Positions 44,364-52,907 of a stretch of 64,000 nt of DNA are shown one piece after another. Source of the stretch: Isosphaera sp. (GTDB lineage Bacteria > Planctomycetota > Phycisphaerae > Phycisphaerales > UBA1924). The first letter of the stretch is position 1. Each line of letters begins with the position of its first letter. The DNA lies in the NCBI GenBank assembly GCA_013822085.1, contig PNJV01000005.1, positions 1-64,000 of the forward strand, in the 5' to 3' direction. The translations under genes were made by a program, and so were the position numbers. A model generated the notes under the pieces. It saw only the letters and a list, made by a program, of their open reading frames with translations. It did no database searches and was not told where the DNA came from.

Positions 44364-46085
44364 ATGACCCCCGCTCCAGCCTCACCCCCCGGCGCAGCAC
44401 CCGTCGCCCCCGAGGGCGTCACGGACCTGCGCATCCTGGCCGACCAGTACACGCTCCAGGAGCAGCAGATCCGCGCCGGCGGCGGCAGGGCGGCCGTCGA
44501 GCGCCAGCACCACAAGGGCCGCCTCACCGCCCGCGAGCGCGTCAACCTGCTCGTGGACGGCCCCCCCATGGCCGTGCCCCACGGCCCGCAGCCGGTCGAG
44601 CGATTCCAGGAGCTGGGCCTCTGGGCCGCCCACGGCATGTACGCCGAGCACGGCGGGGCCCCGGCAGCGGGCGTCGTCACCGGCATCGGCCTGGTCCACG
44701 GCAGACGCTGCGTGATCATCGCCAACGACGCCACCGTCAAGGCCGGGGCCTTCTTCCCCATGACCTGCAAGAAGATCATCCGGGCCCAGACCATCGCCAT
44801 GATGGCCCGGCTCCCCCTGGTCTACCTGGTCGACAGCGCCGGCGTCTACCTGCCGCTCCAGGAGGACGTCTTCCCCGACGCCGACGACTTCGGCCGGATC
44901 TTCCGCAACAACGCCGTCATCTCCGCCGCCGGCATCCCGCAGGTCGCGGCCATCATGGGCTCGTGCGTCGCCGGCGGGGGCTACCTGCCGGTCCTGTGCG
45001 ACACGCTGCTCATGACCGAGGGCAGCGGGCTCTACCTGGCCGGGCCGGCCCTGGTCAAGGCCGCCATCGGGCAGGAGGTCAGCGACGAGGAGCTCGGCGG
45101 GGCCCAGATGCACGCGGCCGTCTCGGGGACCATCGACTTCCGCGAGAAGGACGACCCGGCGTGCGTCGCGCGCCTGCGCTCGCTCCTGGGCAAGTACGGC
45201 GCCCAGACCCCCGCGCCCGCCGCCATCGCGCCGGCCCAGCACCCCGCCCGGCTCGAGCGCGTCTTCACCGACCAGGCCGGGGCCCAGTACGACGTGCGCG
45301 ACCTGCTGGCCGCCGTCGTCGACGCCCGGGCCGATCAGCCGGGCCAGCCGGACTTTGACGAGTACAAGGCCGAGTACGGGCGCTCGATCGTGTGCGGCCT
45401 GGCGCGCCTGGGCGGGCACGCCGTGGGCGTGGTGGCCAACCAGAAGAAGGCCGTCCAGCGGGCCCTGCCCGGGGGCACCGAGGCCAGGTCGGCCGTGCAG
45501 ATGCCCGGGGTGATCTACGACGACTCGGCCGACAAGGCCGCCCGCTTCGTGATGGACTGCAACCAGCGCCGGGTGCCGATCGTCTTCGTCCACGACACCA
45601 CGGGCTTCATGGTGGGCCGCCAGAGCGAGCAGGGCGGCATCATCCGGGCCGGGGCCAAGCTGGTCAACGCGGTCTCCAACAGCGTCGTGCCCAAGATCGT
45701 GCTGATCACCGGCGGCAGCTACGGCGCGGGCAACTACGCCATGTGCGGCCGGGCCTTCGACCAATTCCTGGCCCTGGCCTGGCCCAGCGCCAAGTGCGCC
45801 GTGATGGGCGCAGCCCAGGCCACCGGCACCCTGGCCATGATCGAGCAGCGCTCCCGCGAGCGCAAGGGCGAGGCCATCGACGAGGCCACCCGCGCCGCCA
45901 TCCTCGACGCCGTCCGCGCCTCCTACACGGAGCAGCAGGACATCCGCCACGCCGCCGCCCGCGGCTGGATCGACCGGGTCATCCGCCCCGCCGACACCCG
46001 CGCCGAGCTCATCGCCGCGCTCGACGCGGCCCAGCAGGGCTGGGACCGCACGCAGCGCTTCGCCACCGGCGTCCTGCAAACCTGA
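44364..46085 (+). CDS. acyl-CoA carboxylase carboxyltransferase subunit
   Basis: 573 residues, biotin-dependent carboxyltransferase of the methylcrotonyl/propionyl/acyl-CoA type. N-terminal crotonase-like half: GRLTARERVNLLVD, VDSAGVYLPLQEDVFPD, SCVAGGGYLPVLCD; C-terminal half: FVHDTTGFMVGRQSEQGGIIRAGAKLV and GGSYGAGNYAMCGRAF. The combination of VYLPLQ and GFMVG points to methylcrotonoyl- or a related acyl-CoA carboxylase rather than acetyl-CoA carboxylase AccD. The biotin carboxylase subunit is not in the window. With the B12/GTPase gene 3 kb upstream it hints at branched- or odd-chain acyl-CoA breakdown. Confidence 0.9.
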   Translation: MTPAPASPPGAAPVAPEGVTDLRILADQYTLQEQQIRAGGGRAAVERQHHKGRLTARERVNLLVDGPPMAVPHGPQPVERFQELGLWAAHGMYAEHGGAPAAGVVTGIGLVHGRRCVIIANDATVKAGAFFPMTCKKIIRAQTIAMMARLPLVYLVDSAGVYLPLQEDVFPDADDFGRIFRNNAVISAAGIPQVAAIMGSCVAGGGYLPVLCDTLLMTEGSGLYLAGPALVKAAIGQEVSDEELGGAQMHAAVSGTIDFREKDDPACVARLRSLLGKYGAQTPAPAAIAPAQHPARLERVFTDQAGAQYDVRDLLAAVVDARADQPGQPDFDEYKAEYGRSIVCGLARLGGHAVGVVANQKKAVQRALPGGTEARSAVQMPGVIYDDSADKAARFVMDCNQRRVPIVFVHDTTGFMVGRQSEQGGIIRAGAKLVNAVSNSVVPKIVLITGGSYGAGNYAMCGRAFDQFLALAWPSAKCAVMGAAQATGTLAMIEQRSRERKGEAIDEATRAAILDAVRASYTEQQDIRHAAARGWIDRVIRPADTRAELIAALDAAQQGWDRTQRFATGVLQT

Positions 46086-46089
46086 CCGC

Positions 46090-46148
46090 GCCCCTCAGGC
46101 GGCCTTGGGTGTCTCAGCCGCCTCGGCCGCCCCTCAGGCGGCCTTGGG
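46090..46148. repeat. 20-bp direct repeat, 39-nt period
   Basis: The same 20-bp word (starting GCCCCTCAGGCGG) occurs at 46090-46109 and 46129-46148. The second copy encodes the last residues (PKAA) and stop of the HDOD gene; the first lies just outside, so the gene end looks duplicated. Confidence 0.7.
46097..46143. terminator. paired hairpins between convergent genes
   Basis: AGGCGGC (46097-46103) pairs with GCCGCCT (46117-46123), and GGCCGC (46125-46130) with GCGGCC (46138-46143) across a 7-nt loop containing the HDOD stop. They arise partly from the duplicated word and sit in the gap of two convergent genes. Confidence 0.5.
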
Positions 46149-47618
46149 GGCGTAGACGCGCATCACGCCCACCCCGGCCCGAACCGCCGCGTCCAGGGCC
46201 TTGTGGGCCATGTCCAGCAGCGCGTCGGGAGTCTCGAACTTGGCGCGGGTCTGGTCGTCCAGGCAGGCCATCCCCACGCTCACGCCCCCAGCGATCTCGA
46301 AGGGACGCAGCCCGGGCGCCTCGCAGCGGAACGGCGCCTGCCCGCCCAGCTGACGCACCCGCTCGAGCGACGCGGTCCCTTGCACACGCGACCGGTTGGG
46401 CAGCATCGCAGCCAGGAGCCGATCGTCGAACCGGCACAGGATGCCCCCCGCCTCGGCGACGGGCCCGGCCAGCCGGTCGGCCACGGCGCGCAGGTAGCTG
46501 TCCAGGCCGGCGGCGCCCATCCGGGACGCCTCCTGGGCCCCAGCAAGGTGGAGCACCGCCACGCACAGCGTGCCGCCGGTGACCTGGGCCTGCTCGAAGC
46601 CCACGGTGATGTTCTGATTGAAGACCGCGCGCGTCGGCAGGCCGGTCACCTCGTCGAGCATCGCCGCGTGGAGCATCTCGGGGTCGGCCCCGGGCGTAAG
46701 CGGCAGGTTGATCTGCCGGAGCTGGTCGGCCGCTCGCTTCTGGACCTCCTCGGCGTCGCGGACCTGCCCGATGTCCATGCTCAGCAGGCGCGCCACTTCC
46801 TTGGCCCCGCTCTGAACCTGCCTCATGACCTCGTCGCACCGCGGCGCCCCGACCGAGAGCCACTCCTCGGCCCGCGTGTAGAGCCGCTTGAGGGCCACGC
46901 CCGGCTCGGCGCTCTGGATCACGTCGCAGGCGATGTTGCCGATGGCCACGCCCTGGCAGGTCGGCATCACCTCCGCCGGCGCCGCCGTCGGGCGCTCGTG
47001 GAACCGGATCGGCTGCACCAGGTCGTCGGGCAGGCGCCACCGCTGGGCCAGCATGGCCCCGATCTCCGGGTGCCCGACCTCCAGCTCGGCCAGCTCGACC
47101 TTGAGCAGCTGGCGGTGATCGCCGTTGGTCATCAGCAGCACGCGCTCGTAGTCCTTGCCCAGGGCGATGTGCATGGCGACCATGCCGATGTCCTGGAGCA
47201 GCCCGCCCAGGAACGCCTCCTCCTCCTTGCCCGCCTTGGCCTCGTGCGCAAAGCACTTGGCCGCCACGCCCGAGAGCAGGCTGCGGCGCCAGTACCCCTG
47301 GTAATCGAAGCCGACGCTCTGGTTGGCGTTGATGCTCGAGACCAGCGAGAAGCCCAGGGCCAGCGTCTTGACCGCCGAGAGGCCCATGAGCACGATCGCC
47401 TGGTTGATCGTCGTGCAGGGCTTGCGCAGCGCGTAGAACGACGAGTTGACCGTGCGCAGGATCTTGGCCGAGAGGCCCTGGTCGTTGTTGATCACCTGCG
47501 CAAGGTCCCCCAGGCGGACCTGCTGGTCCTGCGTCAGGTCGATCACGCGCAGGGCCACCGCCGGCATCGACGGCAGCCGCTGGCATGAGAGCACGCGCTC
47601 GAGCAGTTCTGGGTTCAT
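46134..47618 (-). CDS. HDOD protein with degenerate GGDEF domain
   Basis: 494 residues. Residues about 1-215 are an HDOD domain (LPSMPAVALRVIDL, VINNDQGLSAKILRTVNSSFY, INQAIVLMGLSAVKTLALG), and residues 215-300 complete it (LLQDIGMVAM earlier, VGHPEIGAMLAQRWRLPDDLV). From about 325 a GGDEF-like fold begins with DEVTGLPTRAVF, but the catalytic GGDEF turn is RFDDR, so no cyclic-di-GMP synthesis is expected. HDOD proteins act as signalling or stress scaffolds. ATG at 47618. It lies downstream of recO (103 nt) on the same strand. Confidence 0.85.
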   Translation of the reverse strand: MNPELLERVLSCQRLPSMPAVALRVIDLTQDQQVRLGDLAQVINNDQGLSAKILRTVNSSFYALRKPCTTINQAIVLMGLSAVKTLALGFSLVSSINANQSVGFDYQGYWRRSLLSGVAAKCFAHEAKAGKEEEAFLGGLLQDIGMVAMHIALGKDYERVLLMTNGDHRQLLKVELAELEVGHPEIGAMLAQRWRLPDDLVQPIRFHERPTAAPAEVMPTCQGVAIGNIACDVIQSAEPGVALKRLYTRAEEWLSVGAPRCDEVMRQVQSGAKEVARLLSMDIGQVRDAEEVQKRAADQLRQINLPLTPGADPEMLHAAMLDEVTGLPTRAVFNQNITVGFEQAQVTGGTLCVAVLHLAGAQEASRMGAAGLDSYLRAVADRLAGPVAEAGGILCRFDDRLLAAMLPNRSRVQGTASLERVRQLGGQAPFRCEAPGLRPFEIAGGVSVGMACLDDQTRAKFETPDALLDMAHKALDAAVRAGVGVMRVYAPKAA

Positions 47619-47721
47619 GGATCTGAGCAGCGTCGAGTCTGGGCGACCGATCCCCGCGCGCCGGCCCCGCGCCGGCGTCCGCTGGGGGCTGCTCGGGCAT
47701 CGACGGCCCAGCGGGCGCGGT

Positions 47722-48609
47722 TTATCGCCTCCGCTGCCCGGTCCCCGGTCCCTGGCGACCTGGCCCGGTCGGAGGGGCCGTGCGGGTGCCCCCCGCCGCG
47801 ACAAGGTCCGGGAACACCAGCCCCAGCGTGACCAGCTCGCGTCCGATCACGTGGCGGATCACCGCCGCCAGCAGCCGGGCCGCCCGGGCCCACGTCCGCT
47901 GGTCGTGCCGATCGCCCAGCGCCGACCGCACCTGGGCGATCGGCGCTGCGCTGGCCCCCGGCGGCCCAGCCCGCGCCTCCTGAGCGGCCCTGCGCAGCAG
48001 CCCCGCCGCCAGCGCCACGGTCTGGGCGCGCACGGGCCAGCCCTGGCCGCGGTGCGCCTCGGGGCGCTCCCCGCCGATCACCCCGCCCAGGTCCGGGTGA
48101 TACAGCAGCACCCCGCGGCTGGGAAGCTGGGCGCCGCTGCCGGCCGTGCGCTCCAGGTCCGGCGCCAAGCCCGCCGACCAGAGCGCCCTGGCCTGGAAGA
48201 TGCCCAGCGCGCTCTCGGCCGCGCCCGGGCTGGCCAGGTCACGCAGGGCCCGCAGCACCGCCGCGAACATCCCCGCGTGCGGGTCATGATCGAGCGTCAT
48301 GCCCCGGGCCACGTCGGCGACGTACACCCCGGCGCGGTGGGCCGACAGGTCGCGCCGCAGGTGCCCCATCGGCTCGCGCAGGTCCCACTCGGTGAGCAGC
48401 GCCAGCTCGGTCGTGGGCTTGAGGATCAGCCCCGCCACGCCCGCCGTGAGCCCCTCAAGGCCCCCCGAGTACGGCGCGCCGGCCCGCCGCGAGCCCTTGG
48501 CCAGCGCCCTGACCAGCCCGTGCTCGAGCGTGAAGAGCAGGCAGGTCTGCGAGGTCTCCGAGTAGTCCCACTGCTGCACGCACACGGCCTGGTCGAACAC
48601 CTTGGACAC
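47722..48609 (-). CDS. recO: DNA repair protein RecO
   Basis: 295 residues, GTG start (SKVFDQAVCVQQWDYSETSQTCLLFT). The N-terminal OB fold shows LEHGLVRALAKGSRRAG, followed by ELALLTEWDLREPMGHLRRDL, which are RecO hallmarks; the C-terminal helical region ends in a low-complexity Arg/Gly/Pro tail. The usual Cys4 zinc site is not evident. RecO loads RecA with RecR at gaps. It lies 36 nt after the restored end of the oxidoreductase-like gene, whose start begins with the same 12 bases (GTGTCCAAGGTG). Confidence 0.85.
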   Translation of the reverse strand: MSKVFDQAVCVQQWDYSETSQTCLLFTLEHGLVRALAKGSRRAGAPYSGGLEGLTAGVAGLILKPTTELALLTEWDLREPMGHLRRDLSAHRAGVYVADVARGMTLDHDPHAGMFAAVLRALRDLASPGAAESALGIFQARALWSAGLAPDLERTAGSGAQLPSRGVLLYHPDLGGVIGGERPEAHRGQGWPVRAQTVALAAGLLRRAAQEARAGPPGASAAPIAQVRSALGDRHDQRTWARAARLLAAVIRHVIGRELVTLGLVFPDLVAAGGTRTAPPTGPGRQGPGTGQRRR

Positions 48610-48706
48610 CGGCGATCATTCGCCCGGCCCGGCCCGGCCGCGGCTCAGGCCAGCCCGGCCATGCGGCGCATGGTCGCGGGGCTCTCGCCCTCGCCGGTGC
48701 GGGCGC

Positions 48707-49885
48707 TCAGGACCGCCGCCTGCGCCATGGCCAGCACGCGCGAGAATTGATGCCCCCCAGCGCGCTGGGGCCGTCGCTGAGCAGCCGCGCCAGCTGCGCA
48801 CCGGACAGCTCCTCGAGCGCCGCGGCGCTCGCCCCGATGGCACCCGCCGCCCCCGAAGCGCCCGCTGCGCCAGCGGCGCCCGCCGCCGGCCCGCCGGGAG
48901 CGCCCCGCTTGCGCCGCGCCCCGCCGCGGCCCGCGCCGCCGCGCTCAGCCCCGACGCCCTCGGCGCCGAAGAGACCGCCGCTGCGGTCCACCTCGCGCCC
49001 GGACGGGTCCGTCCAGACCAGGCCCGCCACCGAGACGCGCAGCCTGCCGCCGGCGCCGATCAGGTCCAGCTCCACCGAGCGCTCGCCCACGCGGTCGCTC
49101 ACCAGCACGCTCACAGCCTTGCCCGGCAGGCGCCCGTTGGCGGTCATCTCGCCGCCCAGCCGGCTCAGGGTCTCGCCGGGCGCCGCGTGCAGCGCCGAGC
49201 CGCTGGGCCCCACGTACGCCGCGTCGATCACCTCCGGCTCGCCCACGAACATGTGGACCAGGTCCATGGCCTCAAAGAGCCGCGCCCCCAGCGAGCCGTG
49301 CACGGGCGACCCCAGGCAACGCACCGACGCCGCCCGCACCGGGCCGAACTGCTCCAGCAGCGCCGCCGCGTCGCGCATCGGGCCCAACCACCGCACCGCC
49401 GGGCACAGCGCGCACCACCCCTGCGCAAACCCCCCGCCGTCCCCGCCGCCGCCGGCCTCGCGCACCACGCCCCCGGAGCCGCCCGCGGCGCTCAGGCCCA
49501 GGAGCGAGCCCGGCAGCGGCTCGAGGCTGGCCACCCGCACGCCGCGCGCCGCGCACCCGCGCACCGCCTCCGCGGCGGCGCCGTCCCCCGCGTCGCTCTG
49601 GCCCAGCAGCCCCGGCGTGAGCAACCACACCACGCCCGCCGTCGTCCGCGACAGCGCCGCGCGCAGGTCGTCGTGGGCCTCGCACGCCTGCCCGCTGCGC
49701 TGGGTGATCAGCTCGGCCAGCGGGCCGGCCCGCCCCGCCTCGGGCGTGCCGACGCCGGTCACGCGCAGCCCCGCCCGCGCCGCGGCCCCCAACGCCAGGC
49801 CCACCTGCTCGCTCCGCAGCCACACCACGCACTGGCCGCGTGACCCACCCGGCGGCGTTTGCACATGCTCAGGCACCTTGGACAC
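48707..49885 (-). pseudogene. Gfo/Idh/MocA-like oxidoreductase, frameshifted at a G-run
   Basis: Open frame of 392 residues, GTG start behind GGGAG. The N-terminal part alternates strand and helix like a Rossmann domain (LGAAARAGLRVTGVGTPEAG, DDLRAALSRTTAGVVWLLTP), and HGSLGARLFEAMDLVHMFVGEPEVIDAAY resembles the substrate domain of Gfo/Idh/MocA proteins; the GxGxxG motif is not clear, so NAD binding is unsure. At the 3' end the frame degrades to INSRACWPWRRRRS. Adding one G to the run of six (plus-strand C at 48753-48758) gives the well-biased end LGGHQFSRVLAMAQAAVLSA and more, with a TGA at 48645-48647. The intact gene would thus span 48645-49885. A consensus error is the likely cause. Confidence 0.6.
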
Positions 49886-49938
49886 GCTCGGCTCCCATCG
49901 CGGCCGCCGCCCGGCGAGCCCGGCACCCGCACGCCACG

Positions 49939-49949
49939 TACCATATCAA
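49939..49949 (+). promoter_or_regulatory. -10-like box upstream of rnpB
   Basis: TACCAT (49939-49944) overlapping TATCAA (49944-49949), about 17-27 nt before the P1 helix of RNase P RNA. A small hairpin CTTGG-CAAC-CCAAG (49950-49963) lies between and may be removed or form the 5' end. Confidence 0.35.
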
Positions 49950-49965
49950 CTTGGCAACCCAAGAC

Positions 49966-50419
49966 GGCGTGGCTACGCGACCGCCGCCCCGGCAACCCCG
50001 GCGCGGAGGAAAGTCCGAGCACGGCAGGACACGGCGGTGGGTAACACCCACCCGGGCGTGGTCGTCGCCCGAGGGACAGTGCCACAGAGAACAGACCGCC
50101 GATGGCCCACCCCCGCGCTTGCGCGGGCAGGGATCAGGCAAGGGTGAAACGGTGCGGTAAGAGCGCACCGCCCGCGTGGCGACACGCGGGGCACGGCAAA
50201 CCCCGCCGCGTGCAAGGTCATGCAGCCGCCGGCGCCGAGCCCTCACCGGCTCGACGCCAGGCCCGGTCCGGGCCAGTGCGGCGGGTAGACCGCTCGAGCC
50301 CCGCGGCAACGCGCGGCCCAGAGAAATGGTCGCGCTCGCGTCAAGGCCCCTGCCCAAGCCCCCGTCAAGCGGGCACGGGAACCAGACGCGACGACAGAAC
50401 TCGGCTTACTCGCCACGCC
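49966..50419 (+). ncRNA. rnpB: RNase P RNA, bacterial type A
   Basis: Catalytic RNA that matures tRNA 5' ends. The universal core is present: GAGGAAAGTCCGAGC at 50006-50020 and ACAGAACTCGGCTTA at 50394-50408, which pair as helix P4 with a matched change (CCGAG/CTCGG instead of the usual CCGGG/CCCGG). Helix P1 is GGCGTGGC (49966-49973) with GCCACGCC (50412-50419). AGAGAAATGG, the AAGGGTGAAACGGTGCGGTAAGAGCGCACC-type region (split here as P7-P10) and about 454 nt in length fit a class A RNA. Ends are set from P1 pairing and may be off by a few bases. Confidence 0.93.
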
Positions 50420-50427
50420 CGACCCTT

Positions 50428-50467
50428 CGCGGGCCCTCGGCTTCTCCCGGGGGCCCGCGGCCTTTTT
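50428..50467 (+). terminator. Rho-independent terminator of rnpB
   Basis: CGCGGGCCC (50428-50436), 14-nt loop, GGGCCCGCG (50451-50459), then GCC and TTTTT (50463-50467). The clearest intrinsic terminator in the window. Confidence 0.85.
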
Positions 50468-50530
50468 GCTCCCCCAACCCCGCTCTCCCATCCCCCGCCC
50501 CCGCCCCCGCCCGCCCGCCGGGCCCCCAGA

Positions 50531-50536
50531 TACGCT
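50531..50536 (+). promoter_or_regulatory. -10-like TACGCT of a leaderless start
   Basis: TACGCT, 5-nt spacer, GTG at 50542. It supports this GTG as the start of the flavoprotein. Confidence 0.45.
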
Positions 50537-50541
50537 CGGCC

Positions 50542-51978
50542 GTGCCCCCCCCGCACGAAACACACGACCGTGTGATCGCCGACATCGCCGTCGTCGGGGC
50601 CGGCGCCGCGGGGCTCTTCGCCGCCACCTGGGCGGGACGCCGGGCCCACGCCGGCGGCTCGCGCCCGACGATCCTCGCCCTCGACGGCGCCGCCAAGCTC
50701 GGGGCCAAGGTCCTCGTCGCCGGCGGCGGGCGATGCAACGTCACCCACCACGCCGTCTCCTCCGACGACTTCGCCGGGTCCACCCCGGGCGCCGTCCGCG
50801 CCGTGCTGGCCCGCTGGTCCGTCGCCGACACCGTCGCTTTCTTCGCCGACCTGGGCGTGCCGCTCAAGCGCGAGCCCACCGGCAAGCTCTTCCCGGTCTC
50901 CGACGACGCGCACAGCGTCCTGGACGCCCTCCTGCGCGCAGCCCGAGCCGCCGGCGCCCGCCTGGCACACCCGTGGCGCGTCGCGTCCGTCTCGGCCGAT
51001 GCCGACGGCCTCTTCGACATCCGGCGCGACACAGCGCGCGACGCCGACACCCTCGCCAGGCACCCGGCCGGCCCCGACGCCGACCCGGTCTTGCGCCACG
51101 ACCGTGTCTTGGCCCGCAGGCTGATCCTGGCCACCGGCGGCATGGCCCTGCCCCGGTCCGGCTCCGACGGCGGCGGCTATGCCATCGCCAGCGCGCTGGG
51201 CCACTCGATCACCGAGCACGTCAGGCCCGCCCTGGTCCCGCTGATCCTCGCCGACGCCCCCCCGGCCAGCACGCCCAACGCACCCGCCCCACCCAACGCA
51301 CCCGCCGCGCCCGCCCCACCACCCCCCGGCGTGGCCGAGGCCCTGCGGTCGCTCTCGGGCGTCGCTGCGCTCGCGACACTGCGGCTGCACACCGGCTCGG
51401 GCAAGCGCACCCACCAGGCCACCGGCCCGCTGCTGTGCACGCACTTTGGCCTCTCGGGCCCCGCGGCCCTGGACATCTCCCGCCACCTGACGCACCTGCG
51501 CCACACCGACGCGGGCGCGCACCTGCGCGCCTCGTTCCTGCCCGCCCTGACGACGCAGGCCGCCGACGCCATGCTGCTGACCGCCCGCGCCCTGTCGCCG
51601 TTGCGGGCCCTGTGCGTGCCGCCGCACGCCCTGCCCGAGCGCCTCGTCAGGGCGCTGTGCGCCCTGGCCGGCGCCCCGCCCGCCGAGCCCATGACCAGCC
51701 TGACCAAGCCCGCCCGCCGGGCCCTGGCCGCCGCCCTGACCGACCTCCCCCTGCCCGTCACCGGCGACCGCGGCTTCACACACGCCGAGACCACCGCCGG
51801 CGGCGTGCCGCTGGCCGAGCTCCACCTGGCCACTATGGCCAGCCGAGCGCAAAGCCACCTGTTCGTGTGCGGCGAGCTGTGCGACGTCGACGGCCGCATC
51901 GGCGGCTTCAACTTCCAGTGGGCCTGGGCCAGCGGTCACCTGGCCGGCGTCGCCGCGGCCAGCTCGCTTGCGCAGTGA
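50542..51978 (+). CDS. BaiN/HI0933-family FAD-dependent oxidoreductase
   Basis: 478 residues. FAD-binding VVGAGAAGLFAATWAGRR, then GAKVLVAGGGRCNVTH (family signature), KREPTGKLFPVSDDA and ATGGMALPRSGSDGGGY; the C-terminal end DVDGRIGGFNFQWAWASGHLAG completes the FAD site. Function in this family (aminoacetone oxidase-like or bile-acid BaiN) varies and cannot be assigned. An Ala/Pro/Asn-rich insert of about 25 residues lies near residue 245. The GTG at 50542 follows TACGCT by 5 nt; the upstream open frame overlaps rnpB and is not used. Its last 43 nt overlap the convergent M48 gene. Confidence 0.9.
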   Translation: MPPPHETHDRVIADIAVVGAGAAGLFAATWAGRRAHAGGSRPTILALDGAAKLGAKVLVAGGGRCNVTHHAVSSDDFAGSTPGAVRAVLARWSVADTVAFFADLGVPLKREPTGKLFPVSDDAHSVLDALLRAARAAGARLAHPWRVASVSADADGLFDIRRDTARDADTLARHPAGPDADPVLRHDRVLARRLILATGGMALPRSGSDGGGYAIASALGHSITEHVRPALVPLILADAPPASTPNAPAPPNAPAAPAPPPPGVAEALRSLSGVAALATLRLHTGSGKRTHQATGPLLCTHFGLSGPAALDISRHLTHLRHTDAGAHLRASFLPALTTQAADAMLLTARALSPLRALCVPPHALPERLVRALCALAGAPPAEPMTSLTKPARRALAAALTDLPLPVTGDRGFTHAETTAGGVPLAELHLATMASRAQSHLFVCGELCDVDGRIGGFNFQWAWASGHLAGVAAASSLAQ

Positions 51979-52907
51979 GCGCACCACGCCGCCGCGTCGG
52001 CCGGGCCGACCCCGACCGCCGCCCGCGGGCTGGGCAGACGCGCCAGCCTGTCGAGCATCCGCGACCGGTACCGGTCCTGCCCGAGCGTGCGGGCCGGGTC
52101 GGCCGCGGCCTGGGCGTACTCGCCCGCCAGCAGGGCCGAGATCCGCTCGATCCGCGTCTCGGGGTACGGGTGGGTGGCGAAGAACTCGCCCAACGCCCCG
52201 CCCGCCGAGCCCCCGCCCGACCGCTCGAGGATGCGCATGAGCTCCAGCGCCCCGCGCGGGTTGTACCCCGCCTTGGTCATGTAGCGCATCCCCAGCGCGT
52301 CGGCCTCGCTCTCCTGGTCGCGCCCGAACTTGAGCAGCACGCCCTGCCCGCCCATGTTGAGCACCACGCCCGCCGCCTGGGCCGTGCCGGGGTCGCCCGC
52401 TGCGCGGGAGACACCCACCGCTGCGCCCTGGAGGAGCACCTGCGCAAGCCCGCCCTGGGCGACGCGCTCGGACGTGTGCCGGGCCGTGACGTGGCCGATC
52501 TCGTGCCCGACCACCGCCGCCAGCTGCGCCTCGTTGGTCATCGCCTCAGCCAGGCCGCGCGAGAGGAACACCTTCCCGCCGGGCAGCGCAAAGGCGTTGA
52601 ACACCGGGCTGTCCAGCAGCGTGAACTCCCACGGGATCCCGGGGTAGTCCCCCTCGGTGTGCACCGCCAGGGCCCGCCCGATCTCGGCCATGTAGCCCGC
52701 GGCCGCGGCGTCGGCCACCGCGCCGCCGAACTCCGCTGTCAGCTGCGGGGCCGCCTCGGCGCCCAGCCGCAGCTCCTCGCTGCGCGACAGCCCGCCGAGC
52801 GTCAGCTGGCGGCGCCCGGTCGCTTCGTTGAGCTCGCACGAGGCGCCCGCCCCGAGCACCCCGAGCAGGGCGACCAACCCGACCCCTCGCGTACCCCGCT
52901 GACTCAT
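51936..52907 (-). CDS. M48-family zinc metalloprotease, probable lipoprotein
   Basis: 323 residues. The N-terminus GLVALLGVLGAGASCEL is a lipoprotein-like signal with Cys near residue 24, although the lipobox is not ideal. The zinc site HEIGH is at residues 135-139, preceded by NEAQLAAVVG; a distal Glu in ESEADALGMRYM is the third ligand. PGGKVFLSRGLAEAM is also typical. This is the BepA/YfgC-like periplasmic protease type without TPR repeats; BepA-like quality control of outer-membrane proteins is a family-based guess. ATG at 52907 with GGGAG upstream. Confidence 0.88.
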   Translation of the reverse strand: MSQRGTRGVGLVALLGVLGAGASCELNEATGRRQLTLGGLSRSEELRLGAEAAPQLTAEFGGAVADAAAAGYMAEIGRALAVHTEGDYPGIPWEFTLLDSPVFNAFALPGGKVFLSRGLAEAMTNEAQLAAVVGHEIGHVTARHTSERVAQGGLAQVLLQGAAVGVSRAAGDPGTAQAAGVVLNMGGQGVLLKFGRDQESEADALGMRYMTKAGYNPRGALELMRILERSGGGSAGGALGEFFATHPYPETRIERISALLAGEYAQAAADPARTLGQDRYRSRMLDRLARLPSPRAAVGVGPADAAAWCAHCASELAAATPAR

